Below the pieces are notes generated by a model. The model had not been told where the DNA came from, searched no databases, and worked only from the letters and a program-made list of their open reading frames with translations. Shown here in pieces: positions 9,853-20,091 of a stretch of 64,000 nucleotides of DNA. The DNA comes from Lactobacillus sp. HBUAS51381 (GTDB lineage Bacteria > Bacillota > Bacilli > Lactobacillales > Lactobacillaceae): positions 52,727 to 116,726 of the forward strand of contig NZ_JAAVSC010000005.1 of assembly GCF_012641095.1 (NCBI RefSeq), given 5' to 3'. A program made the translations under genes and the position numbers. How positions within the stretch are numbered: the first letter of the stretch is position 1; every line of letters begins with the position of its first letter.

Positions 9853-9910
9853 TGTGTTGACAAGTCAACTTGAATCTATCATAATGGCCGTAAGTTGTTT
9901 TGTCAACACA
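9853..9910. promoter_or_regulatory. Overlapping divergent alsS/marR promoters with a palindromic operator
   Basis: For marR (plus strand): TTGACA 9857-9862, 17 bp, CATAAT 9880-9885. For alsS (minus strand): TTGACA 9906-9901, 17 bp, TATGAT 9883-9878. The -10 boxes overlap, so the two promoters exclude each other. TTGACAAGTCAA (9857-9868) is a perfect palindrome around the marR -35. TGTGTTGACAA (9853-9863) and TTGTCAACACA (9900-9910) are perfect 11-bp inverted arms covering both -35 boxes. MarR binding to these arms is the natural reading (inference). Confidence 0.7.
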
Positions 9911-9941
9911 GAACATTTCGGGGAAAGGAATTGAATTTTCA

Positions 9942-10361
9942 ATGAAAGATCTCGGTTATTTGGCGCAGGATATCTCAATCTTACACCGCAAATATTATAA
10001 GGACACCCGCAAGTCCTTTGCCACGTTGGGGTTAAATCCCACGGCCGCCTGTGTCCTGCTCACCATTCATGAGCACCCCGCAATCAGTCAGAATCAAGTT
10101 GCCAAAACTTTGGTCATTGATAAGGGCCTAACCACTCGCGAGGTCAATAAGATATTAGGTCTAGGCTACCTCACCAAAACGCCTGGCACCGGTAAGACGC
10201 AGCTCTTGACGCTCACACCCACGGGTGAAAATATCGTGGATCAAGTCCAAACGATTCGCCGAAACTGGTGGCAAGCGCGCTTCGATCAAACCGGCATTGA
10301 CGCCAACAGTCCGTTGATTCCGGCGATTGAAGCGGCCGTGACCAATATTATTGACGAATAG
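9942..10361 (+). CDS. MarR-family transcriptional regulator
   Basis: The 139-residue product begins MKDLGYLAQDISILHRKYY. The winged helix lies at about 35-100, with recognition region SQNQVAKTLVIDKGLTTREV and wing KTPGTGKTQLLTLTPTG. The ATG at 9942 is chosen over the longer frame because that would start at the promoter's transcription start; the Shine-Dalgarno GAAAGGA is rather far (12 nt). Head-to-head placement with alsS suggests control of acetolactate/acetoin formation and autoregulation. The signal sensed is unknown. Confidence 0.85.
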   Translation: MKDLGYLAQDISILHRKYYKDTRKSFATLGLNPTAACVLLTIHEHPAISQNQVAKTLVIDKGLTTREVNKILGLGYLTKTPGTGKTQLLTLTPTGENIVDQVQTIRRNWWQARFDQTGIDANSPLIPAIEAAVTNIIDE

Positions 10362-10380
10362 TCCTGAAAAATCGGCGAAA

Positions 10381-10424
10381 AAAAGCACCACAATTTCTGA
10401 AAGATAGAAATTGTGGTGCTTTTG
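10381..10424 (+). terminator. Terminator of marR
   Basis: A perfect 17-bp stem (10382-10398 with 10406-10422, AAAGCACCAC...GTGGTGCTTT) encloses a 7-nt loop and is followed by a short T run, 20 bp after the marR stop. A-rich flank on the other side suggests it is bidirectional. Confidence 0.85.
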
Positions 10425-10583
10425 ATTCCATACTATATTGAAAACAAATGAAATAGCATTGCCCCAAGAATGATTTACAAGAAACCTCCGACAAGTTCAA
10501 AAACAAAATTTTAAATTGATGCGATCACTAGATTTTTTCTCTGATGATTACTTGTTGACTGACGGGGTACAAGTAAATCCCTA

Positions 10584-10865
10584 TTAACTTCCGAATCTAA
10601 TGTCTAACGGTTGGTTTAAAGCATCTGCAATTCTAGTTAACGTTCTTAGTGATGGATTTCCATTTCCATTTTCTACACGACTAATCGCATTTTGACTTGT
10701 CCCCACTAGTGTCGCTAGTTCCTTTTGCGTCAAATTAGCATTCTCTCTTGCTTCCATAAGACTAACCGCTAAATCTAACTTTGCCTTTTCATTCATCATA
10801 TCAGCCTTGACCCTATCGTCTTTCATTCTCTCGTCAATGATAGTATCTACATAGCCAGTTTTCAT
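10584..10865 (-). CDS. XRE-family helix-turn-helix protein, HigA-like antitoxin
   Basis: The 93-residue protein has an XRE domain at about 40-90, with LTQKELATLVGTSQNAISRV as the helix-turn-helix, and a charged N-terminal extension as in HigA antitoxins. Base composition is clearly more AT-rich than the neighbours, suggesting acquisition. On the same strand, 135 bp upstream, lies the C-terminal remnant of a HigB/RelE-type toxin, so this is probably an orphan antitoxin. The Shine-Dalgarno (GAAAGAAG) is weak. A role as a stand-alone regulator cannot be excluded. Confidence 0.75.
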   Translation of the reverse strand: MKTGYVDTIIDERMKDDRVKADMMNEKAKLDLAVSLMEARENANLTQKELATLVGTSQNAISRVENGNGNPSLRTLTRIADALNQPLDIRFGS

Positions 10866-11000
10866 TTTAATTTCTTCTTTCTTTTCATTATTTCTATGTT
10901 ATCTAAAATCCATTTCTCACTTCAGATTTAATTCTTTTTAGAAAAATATTGCTTCCAACATCACAGGTTAAAGTACATTCATCATTTATTTTACTTAATA

Positions 11001-11147
11001 CTATTCTTTATTCTGCCATTTATTTCGAACTTCACGTGCATGCCGCTTCTCTTTCTCTGGTGTTTGGTTAGTCTTCTTTTTAAAACCATGTGTAATAATA
11101 TATCGATTACCATCAGTTTTGAATAGGATTCCACGGCAGAACACAGA
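11001..11147 (-). pseudogene. Remnant of a HigB/RelE-family toxin (C-terminus only)
   Basis: A frame ending at TAG 11001-11003 reads ILFKTDGNRYIITHGFKKKT and continues TNQTPEKEKRHAREVRNKW. This is the characteristic C-terminal half of phage Gp49/HigB-like toxins (a beta strand with THGF, then KKT and a lysine/glutamate-rich helix). The frame is closed upstream by a TAA at 11148-11150, so only about 47 of an expected 100-120 residues remain and no start is available. It lies upstream of the XRE antitoxin gene on the same strand, the usual HigB-HigA order. Confidence 0.6.
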
Positions 11148-11166
11148 TTACGTTTAATATCCGACC

Positions 11167-11213
11167 AAAAAAGAGGCCCAATTCGTAAACGTGAATTGAA
11201 CCTCTAATTTTTT
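11167..11213. terminator. Bidirectional terminator-like hairpin
   Basis: AGAGGCCCAATTC (11172-11184) pairs with GAATTGAACCTCT (11193-11205) with one internal mismatch. A run of A precedes it and a run of T follows, so it can end transcripts from either side. It separates the toxin remnant from the pyrG downstream region. Confidence 0.6.
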
Positions 11214-11258
11214 ATGTTAGACAAAGACTAGCTAGGATCATTTACGTCATCCAGCCTA

Positions 11259-11458
11259 CATAGCCGAAACGTGTTCCAGCAGGCAGCTAGTTACGCTTAA
11301 CCCCAATCAGGCCAAAAGCCAAGCCCAGGCTTTATCAGTTTAACCACTACTTTGGTTCGAAGCATTCGCTCCAACCTGACATAGCCGAAACGTGCGCCAT
11401 AAGGCAGATCCCTGCGCTTAACCCCGTTAAGCAAAAAAGCCAAACCCGGGCTTTTTTA
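11259..11458 (-). repeat. Tandem duplication of the pyrG downstream region with terminator (period 121 bp)
   Basis: CATAGCCGAAACGTG occurs at 11259-11273 and 11380-11394. Both are followed by similar sequence (AGGCAG, GCTTAACCCC) and a hairpin of the same design: AAAGCC/GGCTTT with a 7-nt loop at 11315-11333, and AAAAAAGCC/GGCTTTTTT with a 7-nt loop at 11433-11457. The pyrG transcript therefore meets the stronger terminator first and a weaker duplicate 121 bp later. Confidence 0.65.
11431..11458 (-). terminator. Terminator of pyrG
   Basis: A 9-bp stem AAAAAAGCC/GGCTTTTTT with a 7-nt loop lies 34 bp after the pyrG stop and has a T run on the minus strand. Confidence 0.8.
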
Positions 11459-11491
11459 CTTAGCGACGTTAATGCTCGGGATCTAATCGCC

Positions 11492-13250
<1,759 letters not shown>

Positions 13251-13265
13251 GCGAACGTTGAAAAT

Positions 13266-13922
13266 TTATTTCTGATCACTATCGTCATCGTCGTCATCAT
13301 CGGCTTCATCGTCATCGGCGGAAAAGTCGAGATTGTCGGTATCATCATCTGGGGCTTCCATTTGTGAAAGCTGATCTTCGATACCATCAGGGATGTCTTC
13401 TGTATCGTCTTCTTCATCATCGTCATCGATGCCTAAGCCGGTCTGTAATTTACCCAGATCTGGCCCTGATCCGGTGGCACTATCATCGTCATCGTCGTCA
13501 TTAGCGGCGTAAGCGGTCGTGTCATCATCTTCTGGATCGTCGTCATCGTAATCGATCACGTCATCGTCATCGGTCGTGTCGGCGAGGAAGGCGTTAACCT
13601 TCTTGCGCTTCTTACGCTTAGGTTGATCTTCATCTTCCTCAGCGTGAACCGTCGCTTCATCGATGGATTCAAACGGATACCAAGTTCGCAGTCCCCAAAG
13701 GTTATCACCCAGAGAAATGAAACTACCATCGACATTTAAATCCGTATAGAATTGGGACAGCCGGTCACGAACCTCGGCATCGCTGTCGCCTAAATAAGCT
13801 TGGACGGCGTTTGCTAAGTCAGCAAATGCCATCACATCGCCGTGTTGCGACAAAATCGCGTGCGCAACTTCGATCATTGATAATTCCTTTTTATTCTGGC
13901 CCTCAAAGACTTTTAATTCCAA
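13266..13922 (-). CDS. rpoE: DNA-directed RNA polymerase subunit delta
   Basis: The 218-residue protein starts at TTG 13922 ([20 protein letters not shown]), with AAAGGA 11 nt upstream. A folded N-terminal domain of about 95 residues (HARE-HTH type) is followed, after a basic patch KRKKRKK, by a long tail made mainly of Asp and Glu. This is the classical delta architecture. Delta raises transcriptional specificity and recycling of RNA polymerase in Firmicutes; HelD, its partner in recycling, is encoded at 51352. No terminator separates it from the pyrG promoter, so rpoE transcripts may run into the pyrG leader. Confidence 0.95.
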   Translation of the reverse strand: MELKVFEGQNKKELSMIEVAHAILSQHGDVMAFADLANAVQAYLGDSDAEVRDRLSQFYTDLNVDGSFISLGDNLWGLRTWYPFESIDEATVHAEEDEDQPKRKKRKKVNAFLADTTDDDDVIDYDDDDPEDDDTTAYAANDDDDDDSATGSGPDLGKLQTGLGIDDDDEEDDTEDIPDGIEDQLSQMEAPDDDTDNLDFSADDDEADDDDDDDSDQK

Positions 13923-13966
13923 ACTGGTGCACGTCCTTTCCACAGTCTACGAAATATGATACTCGC

Positions 13967-14407
13967 TTATGCCGTAAATTGCAATCGAATCTTGTAGTTC
14001 CCGACTAATTCTTCACCGGCATAGAGTAAGTAATCAATCTTAACGTTACCGCTAAACGGTCTTTCCTTAAAACTCGTCTCCAAATAAGGTGTCACGGTTT
14101 CAATCGGCATGATGCCATAAGGGGTGCTGTACCGGGCGGTGACACGCTTACCACTGATGAAGTGCAGGCGCAGTTCTGCCTCGGCATTGCGGGTCAGATG
14201 TACCTCCCCTTCCGGCGTAAACTTCATGGTCACCGGCGACTTCTCCCCGGTATCGTTATCGGGTTCGAGGTACCGTAAGTACAGGTTGGCCCCCATCTGG
14301 ACGAGCTGACCGTCAACATCCAATTGATAGTCAGAAACATCATCGTTTTGTTTGATATGGGTCTCTAGGTGAATCATCACGGGCACTCCCGCTGATAATT
14401 GATCCAT
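13967..14407 (-). CDS. DUF1934 domain-containing protein (YwiB-like beta-barrel)
   Basis: The 146-residue protein begins MDQLSAGVPVMIHLETHIKQ; the ATG at 14407 is 9 nt after AAAGGA. Alternating hydrophobic beta strands and the motifs GANLYLRYLEP and VTARYSTPYG match DUF1934, a calycin-like small barrel of unknown function. In Bacillus ywiB lies next to argS, and in lactobacilli it lies near rpoE and pyrG as here. It has no signal peptide. Spacing to rpoE is 44 bp, so the two may be co-transcribed. Confidence 0.8.
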   Translation of the reverse strand: MDQLSAGVPVMIHLETHIKQNDDVSDYQLDVDGQLVQMGANLYLRYLEPDNDTGEKSPVTMKFTPEGEVHLTRNAEAELRLHFISGKRVTARYSTPYGIMPIETVTPYLETSFKERPFSGNVKIDYLLYAGEELVGNYKIRLQFTA

Positions 14408-14640
14408 CTGCACACTTCCTTTCCGTGAATTGTCTGGATTAATTATAGTTCATTTGGGGTGGAAAGCCCACTTATTATGCTCTGACGTGGCCGGAAAAAC
14501 GACTAAAAATAGCTAAGCACGAAGTTCCCAACCATCCCACGTCACAACAAAGTCAGATGAGATTGGTCCAGACCATGACGGCACCCCCGTTTTCTAGTAT
14601 AATGGAGCCATGCATTAACTTGACGAAAGGTGGTGGAGAG

Positions 14641-15474
14641 ATGGGCCCCTTAAACTTACCCGCTGACCGGATTCAGGTCGTCACGACCCCCATTCCGGCC
14701 GATCAGAAAAATTTGGCGTTCGGTTATACCAATGCCCTACTCGACTTGGTACCGCACCTTAAACAGCCAATACTACACTTCTGGACGATGCAACCGACCG
14801 TCATCATGGGACTCAAGGATAAACGGCTTCCCGCGCTGACAGCGGCGATTAGGGCCGTTCAGCGCTATGGTTACGACTACGTTCTCCGCAATTCTGGTGG
14901 CCTGGCCGTGGTGGCGGACGGCGGCGTGCTCAACGTCTCCCTCTTCTCGCCATTAACTACACCACCCCTAAGCGTTGAGGCAGCCTACGCCCAGATGACG
15001 CAACTTGTGGCCACGGCTTGGCCCGAGTTGGCGCTGGAACACTACGAAATCACCCGCTCCTACTGCCCGGGCGACTATGACCTGAGCGTTAACGGCCGTA
15101 AAATCGCCGGTATCGCCCAACGACGAAGCACCCAGGCCCTGGTGACCATGCTGTACCTCAGTGTGACCGGCGATCAGGCCATGCGTGGTGATCTGGTACG
15201 CAGCTTTTACCTGGCCGGTCTCGACGGCCAGGCCAACGACTGGCATTTTCCAGACGTTGATCCGGACGTCATGACCACGACCGCCGCGTTGCTAGACCAG
15301 CCGCTCACCGTGGCCGATGCCGAGCAACGCTTCATCACGGCGGCCACCACGGTCGGCCTGCACGTCAGCCGGGCCAAGTTGGCCGCCATGATGGCGGAAC
15401 CGCGTTTCACGACGAGTCTGGAACGGGCCACCGCCCAGATGGCCCGCCGCCAACCACGGCTCGCAACCGATTAG
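14641..15474 (+). CDS. lipL: Octanoyl-[GcvH]:protein N-octanoyltransferase (lipoate assembly), LipL-like
   Basis: The 277-residue protein starts at ATG 14641 (MGPLNLPADRIQVVTT), preceded by GGTGGAGAG; the open frame runs upstream through the promoter (TATAAT 14598-14603, weak -35 ATGACG 14575-14580) and is non-coding there. The lipoyltransferase fold shows in RNSGGLAVVADGGVLNVSL. SYCPGDYDLSVNGRKIAGIA carries the Cys that forms the acyl-thioester in LipL; a C-terminal KIAG lysine is typical of the wider family. LipL moves octanoyl groups between GcvH and E2 subunits. A lipoate ligase is a less likely alternative. Confidence 0.8.
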   Translation: MGPLNLPADRIQVVTTPIPADQKNLAFGYTNALLDLVPHLKQPILHFWTMQPTVIMGLKDKRLPALTAAIRAVQRYGYDYVLRNSGGLAVVADGGVLNVSLFSPLTTPPLSVEAAYAQMTQLVATAWPELALEHYEITRSYCPGDYDLSVNGRKIAGIAQRRSTQALVTMLYLSVTGDQAMRGDLVRSFYLAGLDGQANDWHFPDVDPDVMTTTAALLDQPLTVADAEQRFITAATTVGLHVSRAKLAAMMAEPRFTTSLERATAQMARRQPRLATD

Positions 15475-15553
15475 CCAGCTATTTTATGTTAACCAATAAT
15501 CACCTTGATAAGTACTAAAACCTCATCATTTCAATACGTTAGGAGGAATCGCT

Positions 15554-16921
15554 GTGAGCTATGCAACCGCGCGGCTCCCCCGGGAGAAAGTTCTCCGGGA
15601 CCCCGTGCACAACTATATTTATGTTCAGCATCAAGTCATCTTAGACCTTATCAATACCCGAGAGTTTCAACGCCTACGCCGCATTAAACAATTAGGGACG
15701 GCTTCGCTGGTCTTTCACGGGGCGGAGCATTCCCGCTTCACCCACTCGCTGGGGGTTTACGAGGTCACCCGGCAAATTTGCGATAACTTCCAACGGAACT
15801 ATCCCACCCAAACACCGGGTGATGGCGGCTGGGACGACCGGGAGCGGTTGACCGCACTGTGTGCCGCGCTCCTCCACGACATCGGCCACGGTCCGTACTC
15901 CCACACCTTTGAGCACATCTTCCACACCGATCACGAAGCCATCACGGCCGAGATTCTGACCTCACCGCAAACGGAAGTCAACCAAATTCTGCGGCGGGTC
16001 AGTCCAACCTTTCCGCAAGAGGTGGCCAGTGTCATTCAAAAGACCTATCCAAATCCACAAGTGGTCCAAATGATTTCCAGTCAGATCGATGCCGACCGGA
16101 TGGATTACCTGCTACGGGACGCCTATTTTACGGGAACCGAATACGGAACCTTTGATTTGACGCGGATTCTGCGGGTGATGCGGCCCTACAAGGACGGGAT
16201 TGCCTTTGCCATGAACGGGATGCACGCCGTCGAAGACTACATCGTCAGTCGGTTTCAAATGTACCAACAGGTCTACTTCCATCCCGTTTCACGGTCCATG
16301 GAGGTCATCTTGGACCACCTATTGGGGCGCGCCAACGAACTGTATCAGGCCGGCAAGAGCGATGAGAGCTTCATCCCCCACCTGCTATTACCCTTCTTCA
16401 ACCATCAATTTGACCTCGACGACTACCTCAATCTCGATGACGGCGTCCTAACCACCTACTTTACCCACTGGCGGCAGTCGCCCGACGAGATTTTGGCCGA
16501 CCTGGCTCACCGGTTCCTGGATCGTAAACCGCTCAAGAGCGCCATTTTTGATGCCGAGACGCGGGACCAACTGCCCCACCTCCGGGAATTGATTGGGTCG
16601 GTGGGCTTCAACACCGCCTACTACACGGCCACGGACAACAGCTACGACCTGCCGTACGACGATGCCTACGACCCCAAGGTCACCCATCCCCTGACGCAAA
16701 TTGAGCTTCAGGAACCGGATGGCAGCCTGCGTGAACTCTCGACGGTTTCCGATCTGGTCAACGCCATTCGCGGGAAATTCACCGGCGACCAACGGTTCTT
16801 CTTCCCCAAGGAAATGTTGAATCCGGGGAATGACGCGCCGGAAATTTTCCAACCCATCTTCGACGAGTTTGGGAGCTATATTCAAAACCACCAACTGATT
16901 GACCGGAAAGAATCTGATTAA
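15554..16921 (+). CDS. HD-domain phosphohydrolase, YwfO family (dGTPase-like)
   Basis: The 455-residue cytoplasmic protein starts at GTG 15554 with AGGAGG upstream. Metal-binding HD-domain residues are visible: His in GAEHSRFTHSLGVYE, the HD pair in ALLHDIGHGPYSHTFEH, and a further Asp in SSQIDADRMDYLLRD. This order is that of dNTP triphosphohydrolase-like proteins such as Bacillus YwfO. The neighbours, lipL upstream (YwfL-like) and HAD phosphatases downstream, match its usual context. The substrate is probably a nucleotide, but unproven. Its stop codon abuts the next ATG, so translation is coupled. Confidence 0.88.
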   Translation: MSYATARLPREKVLRDPVHNYIYVQHQVILDLINTREFQRLRRIKQLGTASLVFHGAEHSRFTHSLGVYEVTRQICDNFQRNYPTQTPGDGGWDDRERLTALCAALLHDIGHGPYSHTFEHIFHTDHEAITAEILTSPQTEVNQILRRVSPTFPQEVASVIQKTYPNPQVVQMISSQIDADRMDYLLRDAYFTGTEYGTFDLTRILRVMRPYKDGIAFAMNGMHAVEDYIVSRFQMYQQVYFHPVSRSMEVILDHLLGRANELYQAGKSDESFIPHLLLPFFNHQFDLDDYLNLDDGVLTTYFTHWRQSPDEILADLAHRFLDRKPLKSAIFDAETRDQLPHLRELIGSVGFNTAYYTATDNSYDLPYDDAYDPKVTHPLTQIELQEPDGSLRELSTVSDLVNAIRGKFTGDQRFFFPKEMLNPGNDAPEIFQPIFDEFGSYIQNHQLIDRKESD

Positions 16922-17737
16922 ATGACCATCAAGCTGATTGCCGTGGACATTGACGGCACCCTGCTCAATCCGCAAAATACCCTGACCGTTGCGACCATTA
17001 CCGCCGTTCAGACCGCGATTGCCGCGGGTCTCAAGGTGGTGTTGTGTACCGGCCGGCCCCTCTCCGGCGTCCAACCGTATTTGGATGCGCTGGGCCTGCA
17101 CGGCGATGACCAGTACGCCATCACCTACAACGGTGGGCTGGTTCAAACCGTGGCCGGTCGCGTGTTGAGTAGCCGGACGCTGAGTTACACCGATTACGTC
17201 GATCTCGAAGCGTTCGCCCGCAAGTCCCAGGTACACTTCCACGTAGTCACCCCGCGGTACCTTTACACGGCCGACCGCGATATCAGCCGTTACACGGTTA
17301 AGGAAAGTCAGCTCGTGAACTTACCGCTACGGTTTTGCGAAGCCGCAGCGATGGACCCGCAACTGCTCATGCCCACCGCCGTCTTCATCGACGAGGTGGC
17401 TAAGATCGATGCGCTCCAGCTTCCATCGGCGCTGGCCGACCGATTCTACGTGGTTCGCACTGATCCCCACTTCATTGAGGTGATGAATCCGCAGACCAGT
17501 AAGGGCAACGCGCTTCGCGACCTCACCGACCACCTTGGCTTAACACTGGCCAACGTGATGGCGCTGGGCGACCAGGACAATGATTTACCCATGATTACCG
17601 CCGCTGGGTTGGGTGTCGCCATGGGAAACGCCAACGACCGCGTCAAAGCGGCCGCCAACGTGACGACTCTGACCAACGCAGCGGATGGCGTGGCGGCGGC
17701 CATTTATAAATACGCATTGCATTCCAACTTAGCATAA
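16922..17737 (+). CDS. Cof-type HAD-IIB sugar-phosphatase-like hydrolase, copy 1
   Basis: The 271-residue protein opens with [16 protein letters not shown], the Asp-x-Asp nucleophile motif of HAD phosphatases. It then has [17 protein letters not shown] (motif II), a type IIB cap and [22 protein letters not shown] (motif IV). It resembles YidA, which removes phosphate from small sugar phosphates. The ATG directly follows the TAA of the HD-domain gene. The next gene is a close paralogue, so this pair is a tandem duplication. This copy is richer in GC at third positions and a little more divergent from the usual family sequence. Confidence 0.92.
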   Translation: MTIKLIAVDIDGTLLNPQNTLTVATITAVQTAIAAGLKVVLCTGRPLSGVQPYLDALGLHGDDQYAITYNGGLVQTVAGRVLSSRTLSYTDYVDLEAFARKSQVHFHVVTPRYLYTADRDISRYTVKESQLVNLPLRFCEAAAMDPQLLMPTAVFIDEVAKIDALQLPSALADRFYVVRTDPHFIEVMNPQTSKGNALRDLTDHLGLTLANVMALGDQDNDLPMITAAGLGVAMGNANDRVKAAANVTTLTNAADGVAAAIYKYALHSNLA

Positions 17738-17753
17738 AAGGAGAATTGACAAC

Positions 17754-18563
17754 ATGACAATTAAGATGATTGCGATTGATATTGACGGGACCCTACTAAA
17801 CGAAAAGAACGAACTGGCGCCCGCCACGATTGAGGCGGTTCAGGCCGCCACGGCCCAAGGCATTAAGGTGGTTCTCTGCACCGGCCGGCCCCTGACTGGT
17901 GTTCAACCCTATCTCGACGCACTGGGCCTCAGTGGTGACGAACAGTACGCCATCACCTACAACGGTTCCGTGTCACAGACGGTCTCCGGCAAGATGATGA
18001 CCAACCATTCCCTGAGCTTCAACGATTACATCGACCTCGAAGCCCTTTCCCGGAAACTACAGATTCATTTCCAAATCGAAACACCGGACTATATCTACAC
18101 CGCCAACAAGGACATCAGTGGCTACACCATCTTTGAAAGTAACCTGGTGCGGATGCTGATTCGGTACCGTGAAGTCGGTGAAATGGACCGCGACCTGACC
18201 ATTTCCAAGGCCATGTTCGTTGACGATCCGGACACGATCAACCGCGTCAATCGCGAAATGCCCCAAGAGATTCGCGACCGCTTCTACGTCGTCCAAAGTA
18301 CGCCCTTCTTCATCGAAGTCATGAACAAGAAGGCTAGCAAGGGCAACACGCTGGGTGAACTCGCCGATAAATTAGGGTTCACGGCCGATGAAGTCATGGC
18401 TCTGGGTGATCAAGGCAACGACCTGACCATGATTCAATACGCCGGTCTGGGCGTGGCGATGGGCAATGCCATCGACGAAATCAAGGACGCCGCCCAAGCG
18501 GTGACGTTGACCAACGCCGAAGATGGCGTGGCGGTGGCCATTCGTAAGTACGCTTTAGACTAA
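17754..18563 (+). CDS. Cof-type HAD-IIB sugar-phosphatase-like hydrolase, copy 2
   Basis: The 269-residue paralogue of the preceding gene begins [20 protein letters not shown] and keeps all HAD motifs: Dx[19 protein letters not shown], the Lys in [12 protein letters not shown], and [20 protein letters not shown]. The two copies share long identical blocks over the whole length. It starts 16 bp after copy 1 with AAAAGGAG, in the same operon. The cap regions differ most (residues about 95-190), which may mean different substrates. Confidence 0.92.
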   Translation: MTIKMIAIDIDGTLLNEKNELAPATIEAVQAATAQGIKVVLCTGRPLTGVQPYLDALGLSGDEQYAITYNGSVSQTVSGKMMTNHSLSFNDYIDLEALSRKLQIHFQIETPDYIYTANKDISGYTIFESNLVRMLIRYREVGEMDRDLTISKAMFVDDPDTINRVNREMPQEIRDRFYVVQSTPFFIEVMNKKASKGNTLGELADKLGFTADEVMALGDQGNDLTMIQYAGLGVAMGNAIDEIKDAAQAVTLTNAEDGVAVAIRKYALD

Positions 18564-18684
18564 TTAACGTGGCTGTTGCGCATCCTGCCAAGCTGATAGC
18601 AAGATGACTGCACATTAGTCTCAACTCTTAGATGACTGAGAATCGCCCGATTTTTTCAGTCGGCACAACTCAAATTAATCACTT

Positions 18685-18720
18685 ATTGGACGATCCCGTT
18701 TATGATCGTCCAATTTTTTT
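18685..18720 (+). terminator. Terminator of the ywfO-HAD-HAD operon
   Basis: ATTGGACGATC pairs perfectly with GATCGTCCAAT around an 8-nt loop and is followed by seven T. The stop codon is 120 bp upstream. Confidence 0.9.
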
Positions 18721-18808
18721 ACAAAAAAAGCCTTCACCACCCAATCAAGGGCGATCAAAGCCGCGACTATCATCAAACTTAACAGTTTCCCTTAGCATTC
18801 AGATTTCC

Positions 18809-19084
18809 TCACGAACCGTCATCGGTAGTCCCCGTGGGTGCCGTGGTGCCCGCGTCACGGCTGGGAACGATGGGCTCTCGTTCGGCTTTGGTCGGGGTCC
18901 TCTCCAGTTGACCAACGGGTTCTACGGAATGACGCTTGTTTTCCGGTGGCGCGAGCCGGGTTGCCCGCGCCGTCACCCTAGCAGCGGCCACACTGCTAGA
19001 ATTGGGATTGTGACCACTCACGACCAAGACAGCACCACTGATCAACACCACGCCAATTAAAGCCCCAATATTTTTTGCTCGCAA
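18809..19084 (-). CDS. Small single-pass membrane protein, function unknown
   Basis: From TTG 19084 (preceded by AAAGGGGAG, 9 nt) the product has 91 residues; an ATG seven codons earlier (19105) is possible but has its Shine-Dalgarno almost touching. It has a short basic start (MRAKN), one hydrophobic helix (IGALIGVVLISGAVLVVSG), then a charged, Thr/Pro-rich tail predicted outside the cell. No family is recognised. It stands alone between a terminator at 18720 and a 271-bp gap with no evident gene, so it could be a spurious frame. Confidence 0.45.
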   Translation of the reverse strand: MRAKNIGALIGVVLISGAVLVVSGHNPNSSSVAAARVTARATRLAPPENKRHSVEPVGQLERTPTKAEREPIVPSRDAGTTAPTGTTDDGS

Positions 19085-19355
19085 TAGACCTGGCTCCCCT
19101 TTCATCCTTCACTTTAGCCTCAGCGTGGCTTTCGGGAAACCATTCGATCAGCTGCACGACAACTTGGTAAACTTTCGGGAGCTAACCATTAGAAATTGGC
19201 TTCCACAAGCCTATGGTCGTCAGCTTTGAGGTCTACAAAATAGCGCCGGACTCCTGCATCATTCGACGACAGAACCCGACGCTTTTTTAAATTCTCTAGA
19301 ATCTTGATCAATACGACTGGTCGCGCCAGCCCCATTCAGTGGGGCTCAGATTCAC

Positions 19356-20075
19356 CTAATTTTTAACCGCCCAAATCACGTAGCTGGCCATCCACGGACC
19401 ACTCCACCAGCCGTTGATGCCTAGGCCACGCGAGCGCACGATGCGACAGTCCGCGGCCGCCAGTACGCGCTGGTAGTCGCGGCGATTGTGGCCGGTATCC
19501 ACGATCAACAGTTTACCGCCGGGCTTCAAGACCCGCACCGCCTCGCGCAAGGCCCGTTCCCGCTGAGCGGTCGGCTTGACGTTGTGAATCGCAAAGCTCG
19601 CGGTAACCACGTCAAACTTAGCCGCCGGCAATGGCAGCTTCACCATATCCGCCGTGAGCAAGCTGACCCGATCGGAGACCCCCCACACCTTGAGGTTGGC
19701 CCGTGTCACCGCCAGAGAATTCTTCGACTGGTCCCGTGAGCGCCACAAGTCGACACCGGTCACGGTTCCGGGTAACGTCAACCGCTCAGCTACTTGATGT
19801 AACACGGCGCCGTGACCACACCCCAGGTCCAGCGCCTGATCCGCGGGCGCCACACCGGCCTCATCCAACAGCTTCGTCCAAATTCGCGCCTTGCCAATCA
19901 GCGATGTCCGCAGAAAAACAAGACCGCCAATGACCGCGAACAGACCGACAATGATTAGGCAAATCCGGCCACGATTCGGTGGTGTCAGCACTGCCTCAAC
20001 CAAAAATATCAGTCCCACCAGTTCATAACTAATTGGGACAAGTGGCGCGTCAATCCCCGTTTTTACTTTTTTCAT
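19356..20075 (-). CDS. Membrane-anchored class I SAM-dependent methyltransferase
   Basis: The 239-residue protein has two hydrophobic segments at about 15-32 and 37-55, then a Rossmann methyltransferase domain. Motif I is ALDLGCGHGAVL, the Asp after strand 2 is in VTGVDLW, and VVTASFAIHNV and LREAVRVLKPGGKLLIVD follow. It fits the UbiE/Methyltransf_11 type; the substrate cannot be told. Shine-Dalgarno GGGGGAG lies before the ATG. It follows the DUF3899 gene by 16 bp in the same direction, so they are probably co-transcribed. A hairpin AGCCCCATTCAGTGGGGCT at 19328-19346 lies just downstream but lacks a T run. Confidence 0.85.
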   Translation of the reverse strand: MKKVKTGIDAPLVPISYELVGLIFLVEAVLTPPNRGRICLIIVGLFAVIGGLVFLRTSLIGKARIWTKLLDEAGVAPADQALDLGCGHGAVLHQVAERLTLPGTVTGVDLWRSRDQSKNSLAVTRANLKVWGVSDRVSLLTADMVKLPLPAAKFDVVTASFAIHNVKPTAQRERALREAVRVLKPGGKLLIVDTGHNRRDYQRVLAAADCRIVRSRGLGINGWWSGPWMASYVIWAVKN

Positions 20076-20091
20076 TTTCTCCCCCGAATAA

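Noticed and set aside
16448..17242. 264-codon minus-strand frame
   Set aside because: It is antisense to the HD phosphohydrolase and HAD genes, which have clear motifs; the frame is a by-product of GC-rich third positions.
18632..19060. 142-codon plus-strand frame
   Set aside because: It runs through the terminator at 18685-18720 and lacks a Shine-Dalgarno sequence and recognisable domains.
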